This document shows, in pieces, positions 1 through 9,306 of a stretch of DNA of 29,951 bases. The notes under the pieces are model-generated. The model made no database searches and was not told where the DNA came from. It saw only the letters and a list, made by a program, of their open reading frames with translations. Positions within the stretch are counted from its first letter, which is position 1. Each line of letters opens with the position of its first letter. Both the position numbers and the translations under genes were made by a program. The stretch lies in contig JAUCBJ010002297.1 in NCBI GenBank assembly GCA_032718475.1, positions 1-29,951 of the forward strand, given 5' to 3'. Origin of the DNA: Nemertoderma westbladi (taxonomy: Eukaryota; Xenacoelomorpha; Nemertodermatida; Nemertodermatidae).

Positions 1-3000
1 GTCACACAGCGCACATTTCGGTTTGATGTTACTTACCTTATTTTGAGTGACAGAGTGCACTCTCGTTCTTTCTTCGGGCTTTCTCACCTGAATTCGCTTG
101 GGAGACGTAGGAGGAGTTTTTCTCACCTGTTCTCTCTTGTCATTGGATCGAGACTTAAATTTACTTCCCTGTTCGTTAGGTGTTTTATTGACATAATAAG
201 ATCTTTCAGTGTCTTTCCCGCTATCTTCTCCTTGAGAAGTCTGGCTTTCGCCGTCGTCTGTATAACACACTGGTGTTACCTTTCTCCTAGCGACGGGTTT
301 TTCACTTACCTTGCTTTCTGGCGTCTTCTCTCTGGACAGTTTCAGGAGCTGTAATTTCACTTCTCCATCTAGGAATGACATGAGATCAGCCATGGTAGGG
401 TCTCTTCGTTGTTGTTCCATCATATATAACACTTTCTTATCCCAGCGTGTACCTACTCCACCCTTCGGTAAAGTAGAAGCTACTGCTCTAATAACCATAG
501 TGTTCTGATACTCATGAGACTTACCTAGCCAATCTAATTGTCTGCAGATCTCCTGAATCTCATCGGAAAATTCTATAATTCCGCTGCTAATAAACTTTCG
601 GGGCACTACCAACTTTGCATACAAATACCCAGCTATGTTATTCCTATTACCATACCTGATGTTAAGTGTATCCCAAACTTGTCTTAATCCGTCTGGATGT
701 CCAATAAACTTTAACGCCATTAACTTGGGAGATCCTTCCAAACACTCGATGAGGAATCTAAGTTTCTCTCCATTAGATAGCACAGAGTTCTGTATGTTAT
801 CCTTGTAATATTCATTAAAAGGTAACCATTTCATCTCATCTCCATTGAACTTGACGATCTCTCCCACCTTTACCGCTTGCCGGGCTTCGGTTCTAGCCAT
901 TTGACGCGTAAAACTTTCTTGGGCCATCGTGTTATTTAATATCGAGTTATCGGTATATAAATTTCTCGGATTATGATCCGTTCTATATGGAATATCATTA
1001 TCAACAGGTCTATAATTACCCTTAATAGGGTTCACTATAGGAGTTTCTACTTCGCTAGCAGTATAGATGCGTGTAGGCTCCACACCTTGCGCATGCGATA
1101 CTTCAGACCTAACAGGTTGACACATTGTTACAGAGGGTGGTGGTATACCCTTTTGGGTATTTACTAATTTATCGCGTTCTAGCGCGATACTTTGCTGCAC
1201 TTCTTGCAACTCTAGCCTACTTTCCCTTACTGTGCCTTTGAATTGTCGAACAGTCTCCTGCATCTGTCCGAGCAGGAGATCCATCCCCCGTCGTCTCTCG
1301 TCCACCCATTCGACCGCCGAAGCGGGAGTCGCCAACGTTGTAGCGGGCGGACGAGGGACAACGGGCGACAAATCATGAATATTTCGCTCGGGGTCCAGGA
1401 CCTGAACTGTCTCCTGGGCAGTTCTACGGGGCACAGGTAGCTTAGTGCTATGCAGAGGGAATTTAGAGGTAGTTTCAGGGAGCACAGGTGTGTCTATCAC
1501 CGAAGGGGTGATTTCAAGAACAGGCCTAATTATTTCAGGCTCATCTACTATAGTAGGGAGTCTTTCTATTTTAATTGTTTGGTCTGTGGGTTCTGTACTA
1601 CCTAAGTTGGTGTTATTTAGTTGCCTTCTAACAGCTGGAGGCAAATCAGGCAATTTCTGACGGTGGAATGTTCTTTTACGTCTGCTTAGACGAGATCTAT
1701 TTCCTTTGCCTTCAGTATCGGTGGTATCGCCTTCCTCAGATGATGTATATCCCTGTCTTTTGGGAGTAGATCGATTCATCATCTGCATATTACTAGCTGT
1801 TAACTGTTTATTTATGCAGTCTTGATTCTCCTGAATGTTTTCCAATTCTAATTGGGTGATTTCTTCCGCCGCTCTACGTTCTGCTTCTGCCACTGCCATT
1901 TCCGCTTTTCTTTTCATTTCGGCTGCTTTTCTTTTCGCTTCCGCCTCTGCCGCTGTCGCTGCCGCTTTTGCCTCTGCTGCTGTCGCTGCCGCTTTTCTTT
2001 CCATCTCGGCTGCTTTACTTTCCTCTTCGGCTGCTTTCCTTTCCGCTTTGGCAGCTGCGACTGCTGCTTTCTTTCTGTCTTCTATACGTTTTTTCTTTAC
2101 TTTTTCTTCTTGGACTCGTGTCAGGCGGAGTTGTTCATCAAATTTAGCCTGATTCGCAGCTCTCATTTCCACATCGATGGCATCCAACACAAGCTTGGTT
2201 CCTTCACTATTAGGGCTAAGTCCCTCTAACCTTCTCCTCAACTCGTCATCCCCTAAAAAACGTTGATAGTCTGACAGATAGATGTCAATGGCATCCCTCT
2301 TATGCGGTTTCTCTGCCGTCGCTTCACTTTCCTCTTGGGAAAAAGTAGCATCTGTTGATTCTCCATGGGTTGAGCGCTCCTCCAGCTGAGCTTTCCACTG
2401 AGCTGTTCCTTGAACCTGGAGACTCACCCTTTGAAACCAAGTCTTTACGGCAACTTGCAACGACGTGTCTTGCCTTCGTTTAGAAGCCTCCTCAAAGGCC
2501 GATAATATTAGCCTGATTCGTAGAATTCTTTCTCTAACTTGATAAAGCAGTTGTCCCTGCTCTTGAGGTCCTTGTGGTTGTTGAAACAGTTGTCCTTTTA
2601 CTCGCTCCATAGAGCTGAAGAATCCCTGTGCGTATCCGGCTGCGGACCTCTTCCACACAGCGGGATCTATGGTTTCTTTGGCTACTCCCATCCGATGTAT
2701 GTCTTCCCAGGCAGCTTCTGATAAATCAAACGGGAGTCCGGGTCCGGGGAAGTTCCATTGCGACTCGACAATAGACTTCAGTTCTTCACTCGTGTATCCC
2801 GCATAATTATCTTTAGTTGATCGTTGACTTCTCGCCCAATCGATCTGGTGTTCTTCCACTGCAATCAATAACCTAGTGAGTACGGCTGCAGGAAGGATGA
2901 GAAGGGGATCCGAATAAACCGCATCCATCATCTTTGCTCCGCGTTCTGGTGTCAGTTCTACAGTATCCTCACTACTGGAGCTGTTGGGCCATTGAGAAGT

Positions 3001-3246
3001 AAGTTCTTGGCTCGCGGGTTGTTGCTGTTCTGCTGCTTCTTGGTCCCGCTTGACCTGAGCTCGAGTGCCTATGATAGACCTACGATGTTGGACCAGCCTA
3101 GGTTCTGTTATTACTACAGGAGGGATGACCTTCCTCACAGTGGGAGGTGAACTGAACTTACGACTAGACGGTTCTACGCCTCTATCTGAGTCGCAGATAG
3201 TTACATCTAATAAACTGTCTGACAGGTTCTGCTTAGTATCAGACAT
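1..3246 (-). CDS. Gag-like polyprotein of a BEL/Pao-type LTR retrotransposon, partial (runs off left edge)
   Basis: Reading the minus strand from the ATG at 3246-3244, I find no stop codon in 1082 codons down to base 1, so the C-terminal part lies outside the window. A TAA lies in frame shortly upstream, so this is the first ATG of the frame. The N-terminal third is Gln/Glu/Ser-rich. Residues about 375-465 are a very Ala/Lys/Glu-rich stretch, made of repeated KAAE-like units, that should form a coiled coil. Residues about 795-905 resemble the DUF1759 Gag domain: an FNGD start, a W..F motif, then LR-L-ECLEG and a WDTLN-RYGN segment. The last residues (Cys1078-x2-Cys1081) begin what looks like a CCHC zinc knuckle. 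Such Gag proteins form the particle that packages the element RNA. Protease, RT and integrase would lie beyond the edge. The family call is mine from remembered patterns; another LTR class is possible. The intact frame suggests a fairly young copy. Confidence 0.72.
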   Translation of the reverse strand, partial: MSDTKQNLSDSLLDVTICDSDRGVEPSSRKFSSPPTVRKVIPPVVITEPRLVQHRRSIIGTRAQVKRDQEAAEQQQPASQELTSQWPNSSSSEDTVELTPERGAKMMDAVYSDPLLILPAAVLTRLLIAVEEHQIDWARSQRSTKDNYAGYTSEELKSIVESQWNFPGPGLPFDLSEAAWEDIHRMGVAKETIDPAVWKRSAAGYAQGFFSSMERVKGQLFQQPQGPQEQGQLLYQVRERILRIRLILSAFEEASKRRQDTSLQVAVKTWFQRVSLQVQGTAQWKAQLEERSTHGESTDATFSQEESEATAEKPHKRDAIDIYLSDYQRFLGDDELRRRLEGLSPNSEGTKLVLDAIDVEMRAANQAKFDEQLRLTRVQEEKVKKKRIEDRKKAAVAAAKAERKAAEEESKAAEMERKAAATAAEAKAAATAAEAEAKRKAAEMKRKAEMAVAEAERRAAEEITQLELENIQENQDCINKQLTASNMQMMNRSTPKRQGYTSSEEGDTTDTEGKGNRSRLSRRKRTFHRQKLPDLPPAVRRQLNNTNLGSTEPTDQTIKIERLPTIVDEPEIIRPVLEITPSVIDTPVLPETTSKFPLHSTKLPVPRRTAQETVQVLDPERNIHDLSPVVPRPPATTLATPASAVEWVDERRRGMDLLLGQMQETVRQFKGTVRESRLELQEVQQSIALERDKLVNTQKGIPPPSVTMCQPVRSEVSHAQGVEPTRIYTASEVETPIVNPIKGNYRPVDNDIPYRTDHNPRNLYTDNSILNNTMAQESFTRQMARTEARQAVKVGEIVKFNGDEMKWLPFNEYYKDNIQNSVLSNGEKLRFLIECLEGSPKLMALKFIGHPDGLRQVWDTLNIRYGNRNNIAGYLYAKLVVPRKFISSGIIEFSDEIQEICRQLDWLGKSHEYQNTMVIRAVASTLPKGGVGTRWDKKVLYMMEQQRRDPTMADLMSFLDGEVKLQLLKLSREKTPESKVSEKPVARRKVTPVCYTDDGESQTSQGEDSGKDTERSYYVNKTPNEQGSKFKSRSNDKREQVRKTPPTSPKRIQVRKPEERTRVHSVTQNKVSNIKPKCALCD

Positions 3247-3718
3247 GTTTATGTGTACAGTTGAATGTCTACTGCTGTATTACAGTCTGAGCAAGTCTAG
3301 TAACTCAGTATTAACTGCTAGCCTAGTAATTAATTACCGATACTGCTACTCAGTGTAGCGTGATATATATAATATATTAGAATACCGGTATGCTTATAGT
3401 ATATATAACTATTATTACAGACTAGGTTTATCACAGAATACCGGTATAATTTTAGCACAAATATATATAAATATATAATAGGCCTATCGGGAATACCGGT
3501 ATACAGCTTACAGTTTTGTAGTATATATAATTATAATTCTGGACTAGAATTGATTATAAAGTACCGGTATAATTTCAGCCTAAATTTATAGAAATAAAGA
3601 TAATAGGCCTATCGTAAATACCGGTATATCAATTATTTTAAATAATTGAATTTCTGAATTTTAGGGTTACTTGGTTACTTTACTTACTTTATTACCGTTT
3701 TTTGAGCAGTAAACCAAC
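3247..3718 (-). other. Probable untranslated leader of the LTR retrotransposon
   Basis: This AT-rich stretch without a long reading frame lies directly upstream of the Gag ATG in the minus orientation. It carries five copies of the palindrome taccggta (see the repeat entry). Its outer limit is set only by a weak candidate primer-binding start: minus-strand TGGTTTACTGCTC, beginning at 3716. That sequence follows a CA-ending segment after two spacer bases. I do not recognise a matching tRNA, so the limit is tentative. Confidence 0.3.
3381..3626. repeat. Degenerate tandem repeat with taccggta palindromes
   Basis: The 8-bp palindrome taccggta occurs at 3383, 3439, 3494, 3562 and 3619. The sequence between copies also repeats: the stretch at 3439 (taccggtataat, then a run ending in aataggcctatcg) recurs at 3562. 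This gives about two copies of a 111-123 bp unit with indels. It lies between the Gag ATG and the candidate LTR. Confidence 0.75.
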
Positions 3719-3861
3719 TGATATTGAGACCTAATGGTTGTATGGTAGGCCTACTATTTATAAATCGTTAGATTTGATTTATAATATATATATACCCGTT
3801 TTAATGGGTTTAGTCAGTATTTGAAATAAATGTTATTATTTCTGGGGGGTAATCACTACAC

Positions 3862-3876
3862 AAAGCGGTACGCTTT
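3862..3876. other. Small perfect hairpin
   Basis: The bases aaagcg and cgcttt form a 6-bp perfect stem around a 3-base loop. It follows a short G run at about 3844-3849. It may be part of the LTR's RNA structure, but no function can be read from it. Confidence 0.35.
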
Positions 3877-4559
3877 CAGTGAAGTGTTACTTATAGGACA
3901 CTAAAACAAATAATTCTAATTTACCTAAGTTACTTAATACTACAAATTACGTACAATTCGGGTGAGATTACAATCTCTAAATAAACACAAAAATTTACAA
4001 AAACACAAAATACGAATTTTCAGGGTAATTTTACAAGAAGTCTACAAACCAGTCTAACAAAGGGTTAGAATCTGGTTATTACAACGGACAGGGTACTGCG
4101 GTATTTGAAAATAATAAGTAGTAGTAAAATACACTGCGTTGTCCAGATAGGAAAATACCACCGCCTGACGACCTATAGCCGTATCGATATAGGTACTACG
4201 TTATGTATCACGGAGTGTTCCTACCTAGAAGTTAATAGAGCTAATCGAACGTGCCTATCAACCACTTTACAACACAAATATAATGTCTACACTAATTACT
4301 TTCGGAAAGCACTGTACACTAAACCCTAAATTAGGTACGAGTACTTGTACAACATATAATCAGTAGTTAAATATACTTGAACAGCTAAAAGAACCACGGC
4401 ATCTGCTGGAGTGACCGGTGCACAAAATCACCAGTCTTTACCTACGCCAAGCAGCCCGTGTAGTACCGGGGTTAATTTAACTATAGCGGTATGTATAACA
4501 AACGCAATTATTGTAGGAACAAACTTGGGGAATGAATGTTGCGAATAATCGCATAAACT

Positions 4560-5137
4560 CTGAATAATAAATATTACGCTACGCGTACAAACCACTCAAA
4601 CAAAATGCAGACCAAACACTGACAGACTACTATCAAGCCTAAATAAACTACAGGACATGCAGACTCCGAAATGATTAGGTAGTATGCGTTCTAACCCAGT
4701 AGTACGACTTATTCTTTAGTTGGGGGTTTACCTTACAGCATTGGCTGCCCCTACTTCCTAACCGTTCTTTATCGGACAGAGGCTCTACACACACTGCAAT
4801 CCGTTCAGACCTAATAACAGCCAGACAACTATCCAGCCTACAAATTATCTAAATAAATATTATACGCTACCCGTACAGACTTAAACAAACAAAGTACAGA
4901 CTCAACGATGGCAGACTACTCTCAAACCTAAATAAACTACAGGACATGCAGACTCCGAAATGATTAGGTAGTATGCGTTCTAACCCAGTAGTACGACTTA
5001 TTCTTTAGTTGGGGGTTTACCTTACAGCATTGGCTGCCCCTACTTCCTAACCGTTCTTTATCGGACAGGTGATCTACACACACTGCAATCCGTTCAGACT
5101 TAACAGCAATCAGACAACAGTTCAACCTACAAATTGT
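4560..5137. repeat. Two tandem copies of a ~289-bp unit
   Basis: The core beginning cctaaataaactacaggaca starts at 4638 and again at 4927, an exact offset of 289 bp. About 170 bp are almost identical, differing mainly at cggacagaggct versus cggacaggtgat. Flanking parts (the tacgctac..gtac region before, and the cacacactgcaatccgttcagac region after) also recur with more changes. The duplication lies inside the candidate LTR, which suggests duplication of a promoter or U3 part, but that is inference. Confidence 0.9.
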
Positions 5138-5315
5138 CTGCACAATCTGATCAGGCTTACACGCCTTCTGTTCAATACTGGCCTACAAACAAATAAAACT
5201 GACAGAAATAAGTAAGCTCCAAAAGAAACAAGGGGTGTACAGTCCCTAATCTCTTAAACAGCCTACCGGTATACAACAATCAAATCGAATAATACTAATG
5301 TACTTATACGGGAAG

Positions 5316-5440
5316 TACCGGTTAGGACAGTTAGGCCTACGGACCTACAGAAGTACCGGTTCTGGCAGTTGGACCTACGGGTCTACAGCAGTACCGGTTC
5401 TGGCAGTTGGGCCTACTGACCTACAGATGTACCGTTCAGG
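5316..5440. repeat. 38-bp minisatellite, three copies plus a partial fourth
   Basis: The units begin with taccggtt at 5316, 5354 and 5392. Each continues with a (g)acagtt/gcagtt gg-cctac, then -cctacag. A truncated fourth unit begins taccgttcagg at 5430, followed by two more accggt palindromes. Unit length is exactly 38 bp. The block is internal to the candidate LTR. Confidence 0.9.
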
Positions 5441-5834
5441 TTTACCGGTTGACCGGTACTTTCAACTTTATTGCTTACTGCAATAAAGAAGCTATATCCA
5501 TTATTGTTCTTACCAGAACAATATTAAACTGTATTTAATGCCTACACTGCAATACAGACTAAATATCCGTTATTGTTCGCGCTTTCAGACCTTTGGCAGT
5601 TTAACCCGCCAAATTAGGATGTCTTCTAGATAATAAATCACTTTTAGCCTATGACAAGTATTTAATTCACTACACTAGTCGAAACCAATCTGTGCGCGAT
5701 CATTCACCCGCTGGATATACCCGGGAGATTGGGTTCGACGGCTTAATCTTATTGCTATGTAAGCTTAATGTATTATTCGACTGACAGTATTATATAATCT
5801 CTGACAATATTATTCACCTTCGGGGAATATTAAC

Positions 5835-6782
5835 AGTTCCTTTAGGACGTGGCGCTCTATCTATATAAACAGAGTTATGACTTAAACTACTCACAACGAT
5901 ATGGCTTAGTTATAATTCACATATATGGCGCATTCTTTAGGAAATGCTTCGTTATCAGTCTTACTCATACACCATGCTGCACAATACTGCACACTAATCT
6001 GCCGATCTTCACTGATTTTAGTCACATATAAAAGGAACACGGACCGACTCATGTAGGGTCTATCAAATAACATTAGATTCACTTCAAACCACTTTAACAT
6101 AAGTCACAATCGTTATATGTAACCTTTCTCTCTTACCTTCGGTATATCAAGAATATTGGGGTTTCGGGGTTATTTATCGTTATTCCAAATATAATAATTC
6201 ATCAACCATATTATGAAGAACCGACAGTAAATAGCAGTATAACAATATAAAGTATGCACCAGTGTATGGTACATGCAGATTTGGTTTGTTTAGTTGAGTT
6301 GCACAGTGATTCAGTGTGATAACGGATATATGTCCTTATAATTAAGCCTACTAGTGTTAGGCTAAAACAGAAAAGCACAAAATATTTCCAAGCCGCTCTC
6401 TCCTGGCTCAGGACAGAATGTAAACACTGCACATAAAGCATTGCCTGATTTCTAGGAAATTTCTCTACAAGAGTCATAAAAATGCTCTGATTGGCTGACT
6501 GAACTGAGAGATGCCGTAGAACAAAGAAAATCAACACGTATGAATATCAGCTGTTAACCGTCGTCATAGTAACTACTGTTCAAGAGTAGCTATCACCTTT
6601 TGCGTCACGGAATTGCCATAGAATCATCAACTATGCCTTACACAGTACACATACGGAGGAAATAGCTCTTAGATCCTCTAAAAAACATCGATACAGCAAT
6701 AATACAGTCTCTTACACCTATTAAATCAACTACAGAGTATTTTAATGTAAAATATAATAAAAATAACGGGGCAATTCAGCAA
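5835..6782. other. Non-coding stretch, nothing recognised
   Basis: This is AT-rich DNA with stops in all frames at short spacing. A 108-codon minus-strand frame at 6211-6537 has no recognisable domain and ordinary non-coding composition. No RNA gene or repeat unit was recognised. Confidence 0.5.
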
Positions 6783-7094
6783 AGGCTTTTACAGCTGCCA
6801 TAAATAATCGAACCTTAAGGTTCCGTTTTATTCTGTGGGACTTACAAATCCTGGACAGATTATTCAATACTGCCCATGCCTTCCCCTTTTCGAAGCTCTG
6901 ACTTTCGGATCCATGATCCCAAGTAGCAGAAGCTCAAGCAAGCCATCCCTGGAGCTTATTCCCTTACATTCAGACATTTCTTGAGGGCTGTCTGTGCAGT
7001 GTCTAGATTCACTGTCATGATTTTGGTCTTCTTTGAGTTTACAAAAATACCAACCCTAGAAGCAACCTGCTCCAATGAGCAGAGGAGCCGTTGG

Positions 7095-7187
7095 GTGCTT
7101 CCTCATTTTTTCCCTTTCTGAACTGAATCATTCATCAAAGCATCTTCGAATTTGGTGTCACTCATGCACTAAAATATATAAAAATAC
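7095..7187 (+). mobile_element. 3' part of a SINE-like element (opposed copy)
   Basis: This runs from gtgcttcctc to aaatatataaaaata. It is an inverted copy of 7687-7782, sharing cattcatca-aagcatcttcg, ggtgtcactcatgcac and taaaatatataaaa. The tRNA-like head seen in the other copy is missing here; the piece abuts the RTE-like fragment instead. Confidence 0.6.
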
Positions 7188-7197
7188 TGATCTACAG

Positions 7198-7288
7198 TGG
7201 ACTTTGCTGGTGACTTAGAGGTACTTTCAGAATCACTAGAGGGACTATTGATTCTGACAGTTTACCTCTAAGTCATCAGCAAAGTCTA
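7198..7288. repeat. Foldback (inverted repeat, ~45-bp arms) of RTE-like sequence
   Basis: The left arm, starting ggactttgctggtgacttag, pairs with the right arm ending aagtcatcagcaaagtcta, with a few mismatches. The centre is near 7243. The right arm matches the RTE-like element at 13430-13455, so the foldback came from an inverted duplication of that segment. Confidence 0.8.
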
Positions 7289-7330
7289 GTTCAGTACAAA
7301 GTCAAGTTACATGCTATTTGAAACCAGATA

Positions 7331-7583
7331 GGGGGGTGGGGGGGGGGGGGGGGGGGGACTGGACGCAATAAAAATTCATCCCTCTCCAGGGGAAATTGGA
7401 CGCAAATAACAGATGATTACTCTCAAAAATAAAACTGTAACCTGTTCTATTGTGTTTAGTTTATTGTTTTGGTTAAAATAACGTGCCACTGAAACCTGCT
7501 CCTTTCCCTAAATTGAGAATTTAACATTGAGGCGGGATATTAATTCGCCAAGGCGGGATTTGCGTCGAATCCCCCCCCCCCCC
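7331..7583 (+). mobile_element. MITE-like repeat with homopolymer G/C ends, copy 1
   Basis: About 250 bp, starting in a G tract (7331-7357, one T at 7337) and ending in a C tract (7571-7583). Just inside both ends lie inverted GACGCAA-type motifs: ggggaaattggacgcaaat on the left and atttgcgtcgaatcccc on the right. The interior (tctattgtgtttagtttattgttttggtt) recurs in three or four other places in the window. It has no coding capacity. The size, inverted ends and dispersed copies suggest a non-autonomous DNA element. No target duplication was established. Confidence 0.6.
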
Positions 7584-7686
7584 TGTCTCTTTGAAACAGA
7601 GATAGAGTCACCCCCCTCTTCCTTAGGGGCTTACCGTTACATACCTTTTATTGATAATATTCATTTACGTCATAACTTTATATATT

Positions 7687-7870
7687 TTTTTATATATTTT
7701 AGTGCATGAGTGACACCTAATGCGAAGATGCTTATGATGAATGATTTAGTTTAAAAATGGTAAAAATGTAACGAGGAAGCACGTAACCGGGGATTGAACC
7801 AGCGCTATACGCAGTTTCCGCATCTCGCCTGACACTTGCCTTCCTATTTAGTCCACTTCCATCGAACAGG
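7687..7870 (-). mobile_element. tRNA-derived SINE-like element
   Basis: On the minus strand, the stretch ending at about 7787 carries GGTTCAATCCC, a good match to the RNA polymerase III B box. A possible, poorer A box (GTGGACTAAATAGGAAGG-like) lies about 55 bases upstream. The body after the B box (GTGCTTCCTC ... CATTCATCATAAGCATC ... CTAAAATATATAAA) is shared with 7095-7187 in the other orientation. Repetition plus a tRNA-like head is the SINE pattern. It does not fold as an intact tRNA gene by eye. Confidence 0.5.
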
Positions 7871-9002
7871 CAGTCTTTCTATCTCTAGCGGGCCTACCGG
7901 CCTCAAGTACATTAGGCCCTATGTTAGAGTGAAACAGGAGGGAAGTACAAATAAATAATTATTCAGCTCGAGTTTTGCTGCCATTTGATAATAATTAAAT
8001 AAATTTGAGTTGAGGCAATTGGAGTTTAGTCCAGTCCAATCTTTATATAATTTAATTTTAATTAATTTTTCAATAAATTATATAGTAGATATCAATTATT
8101 TTGTAGACTAGGCACGTTTCAAATACAAGTATAAAATTTAATTAAGCGAGCAAAGGAAATGTGATTATTGTAAAAATGGTTTGAAATTTTGACAACCAAC
8201 CACTACCCAAAAGTCAAAAGAAACAGTAATTCAATATGATGTATATGGAGAAACAGGGCAGTTGCCACTTATTTCGGAGCGTCATTTTCGATTAATTTTT
8301 TTTGTCGGGGTCTCGGGGAAAATTTAATTTAATTCCAAAATAGTTTAAACACTGTATTAAAAAGTTAATAACAATTACTATAAAGGAAGATTAAATATAT
8401 AAAATTGTATTAGATAGCTTGATTTCCGGGGCAGTGGTTCTAATTTCGGGCGAGGTTGTTGAGTGAAGAAAAGTTGAAAAGCTTCAGTGATTAATATTCA
8501 ATTAACAATTAAGTACTGGGTCAGGATTATAAATTTGCAAAGTTCTAGATTGGTGAAACAAGCATATTTAATGTTGTGCAATGATAGCAATAGCACCCCA
8601 CTAAATAATTGGGTTGCGTAAATAAGAGGGTTACTGCACCAGTTAGATTTTAGTTGGGCTTGGCAAGACCATGCTGTAGGTGAGGTTAAATGATTTCTTA
8701 TATTAGTTAAAACAACGTATTACCGACCCGTTTGTGCAATTATGGATATAATGAAGTGGCATCGTCCCCAAAAGGTAGCGGGGGTCTACGATTGGGACGT
8801 TCTGATTGGCCGAAACTGATAATCGATAATCCCATACAATGGTCACTACACCCCCTGTGGGTCACGATCCAAAGTTTGGCCAGGGGTCTATAGGTATGGG
8901 AGTTCCCATATCGACCAAAACCTAGTTCGATTTTATCTAGTTCGATTGCAACAAAGTATGCTTAAGATAAACAATGGTGCATTAAGAACATTTATTTAAA
9001 AG
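7871..9002. other. Non-coding stretch, nothing recognised
   Basis: AT-rich sequence without a credible reading frame. A short GC-richer patch at about 8755-8930 has no domain or RNA pattern that I recognise. Confidence 0.5.
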
Positions 9003-9269
9003 ATGACGTATTCCAATCTTGGTAATAGTGTAGATTTAAACAGTGCTGATAAACAGCGCCCAAGGGCGGGTCTTCGAGGCCACCATCGTAAGCTCTTCAA
9101 CCAGCAATCTCGGTTGCAAAAGTGCAGGAACTCTTTCGCACACCGGGTGGTCCCCATAAGGAACTGGCTTCCAGCTGACGTAGCAAGCGCTAAAAACAAA
9201 TTAGTTTTTACTCGGAAAGTAAAAGATATCGGTTTACTTCCTTTTTGTAATTTCAATAGACATTTATAA
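9003..9269 (+). pseudogene. C-terminal tail of a CR1-like LINE reverse transcriptase, fragment 1
   Basis: The 88-codon frame contains a RGHHRKLF block, a run of Arg/Asn-rich residues, then an AHRVV-P-RNWLP-DVASA block. This is the conserved end of CR1/L2-group LINE polymerases (general form RGH-KLF ... RV-N-WN-LP-V--A ... FK--L). The reverse-transcriptase core is absent, so this is a 5'-truncated, dead copy. It differs clearly from the next fragment on the same strand, so it is a separate insertion from a related family. Confidence 0.65.
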
Positions 9270-9306
9270 TCACGACAGTAATGAATACCATCTATGTGGT
9301 TCAAAA

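Larger units (their letters stand above)
3719..5834 (-). repeat. Candidate 5' LTR of the BEL/Pao-like element (tentative bounds)
   Basis: On the minus strand this block begins TGTTAATATTCCCC at 5834 and ends ...CTCAATATCA at 3719. It therefore has the TG...CA ends of an LTR and loosely inverted end sequences (TG-TTAATATT against TG-ATATT). No long reading frame lies inside; it contains the tandem repeats at 4560-5137 and 5316-5440. The second LTR lies outside the window, so the key test, identity of the two LTRs, cannot be done here. About 2.1 kb would be long for this group. Confidence 0.3.
6783..7310 (-). pseudogene. RTE-like retrotransposon fragment, interrupted
   Basis: The DNA at 6790-7094 is clearly similar to 13091-13400 inside the RTE-like element further right. 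Shared strings include ccatgcctt(t)ccc, cggatccatgatcccaggtaac-like runs, aattttggtctt and tgagccgtt. It covers the region just after the FADD motif of the reverse transcriptase, up to the start of the C-terminal region. Similarity stops at about 7094, where a SINE-like piece begins. It resumes at about 7245-7288 (aagtcatcagcaaagtctag). Many indels destroy the frame, so this is an old dead copy. Confidence 0.8.

Noticed and set aside
43-2721. Several plus-strand frames of 60-125 codons
   Set aside because: They lie on the opposite strand of the continuous Gag-like frame and show only its complement (for example the Phe/Ala-rich stretch opposite the Ala/Lys/Glu-rich helix).
5728-5745. gggttcgacggc as a tRNA T-loop or retrotransposon primer match
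   Set aside because: It does not fit the full B-box form and no stem or acceptor pairing is seen around it.
6211-6537. 108-codon minus-strand frame with hydrophobic parts
   Set aside because: No domain, no supporting context, AT-driven composition; likely chance.
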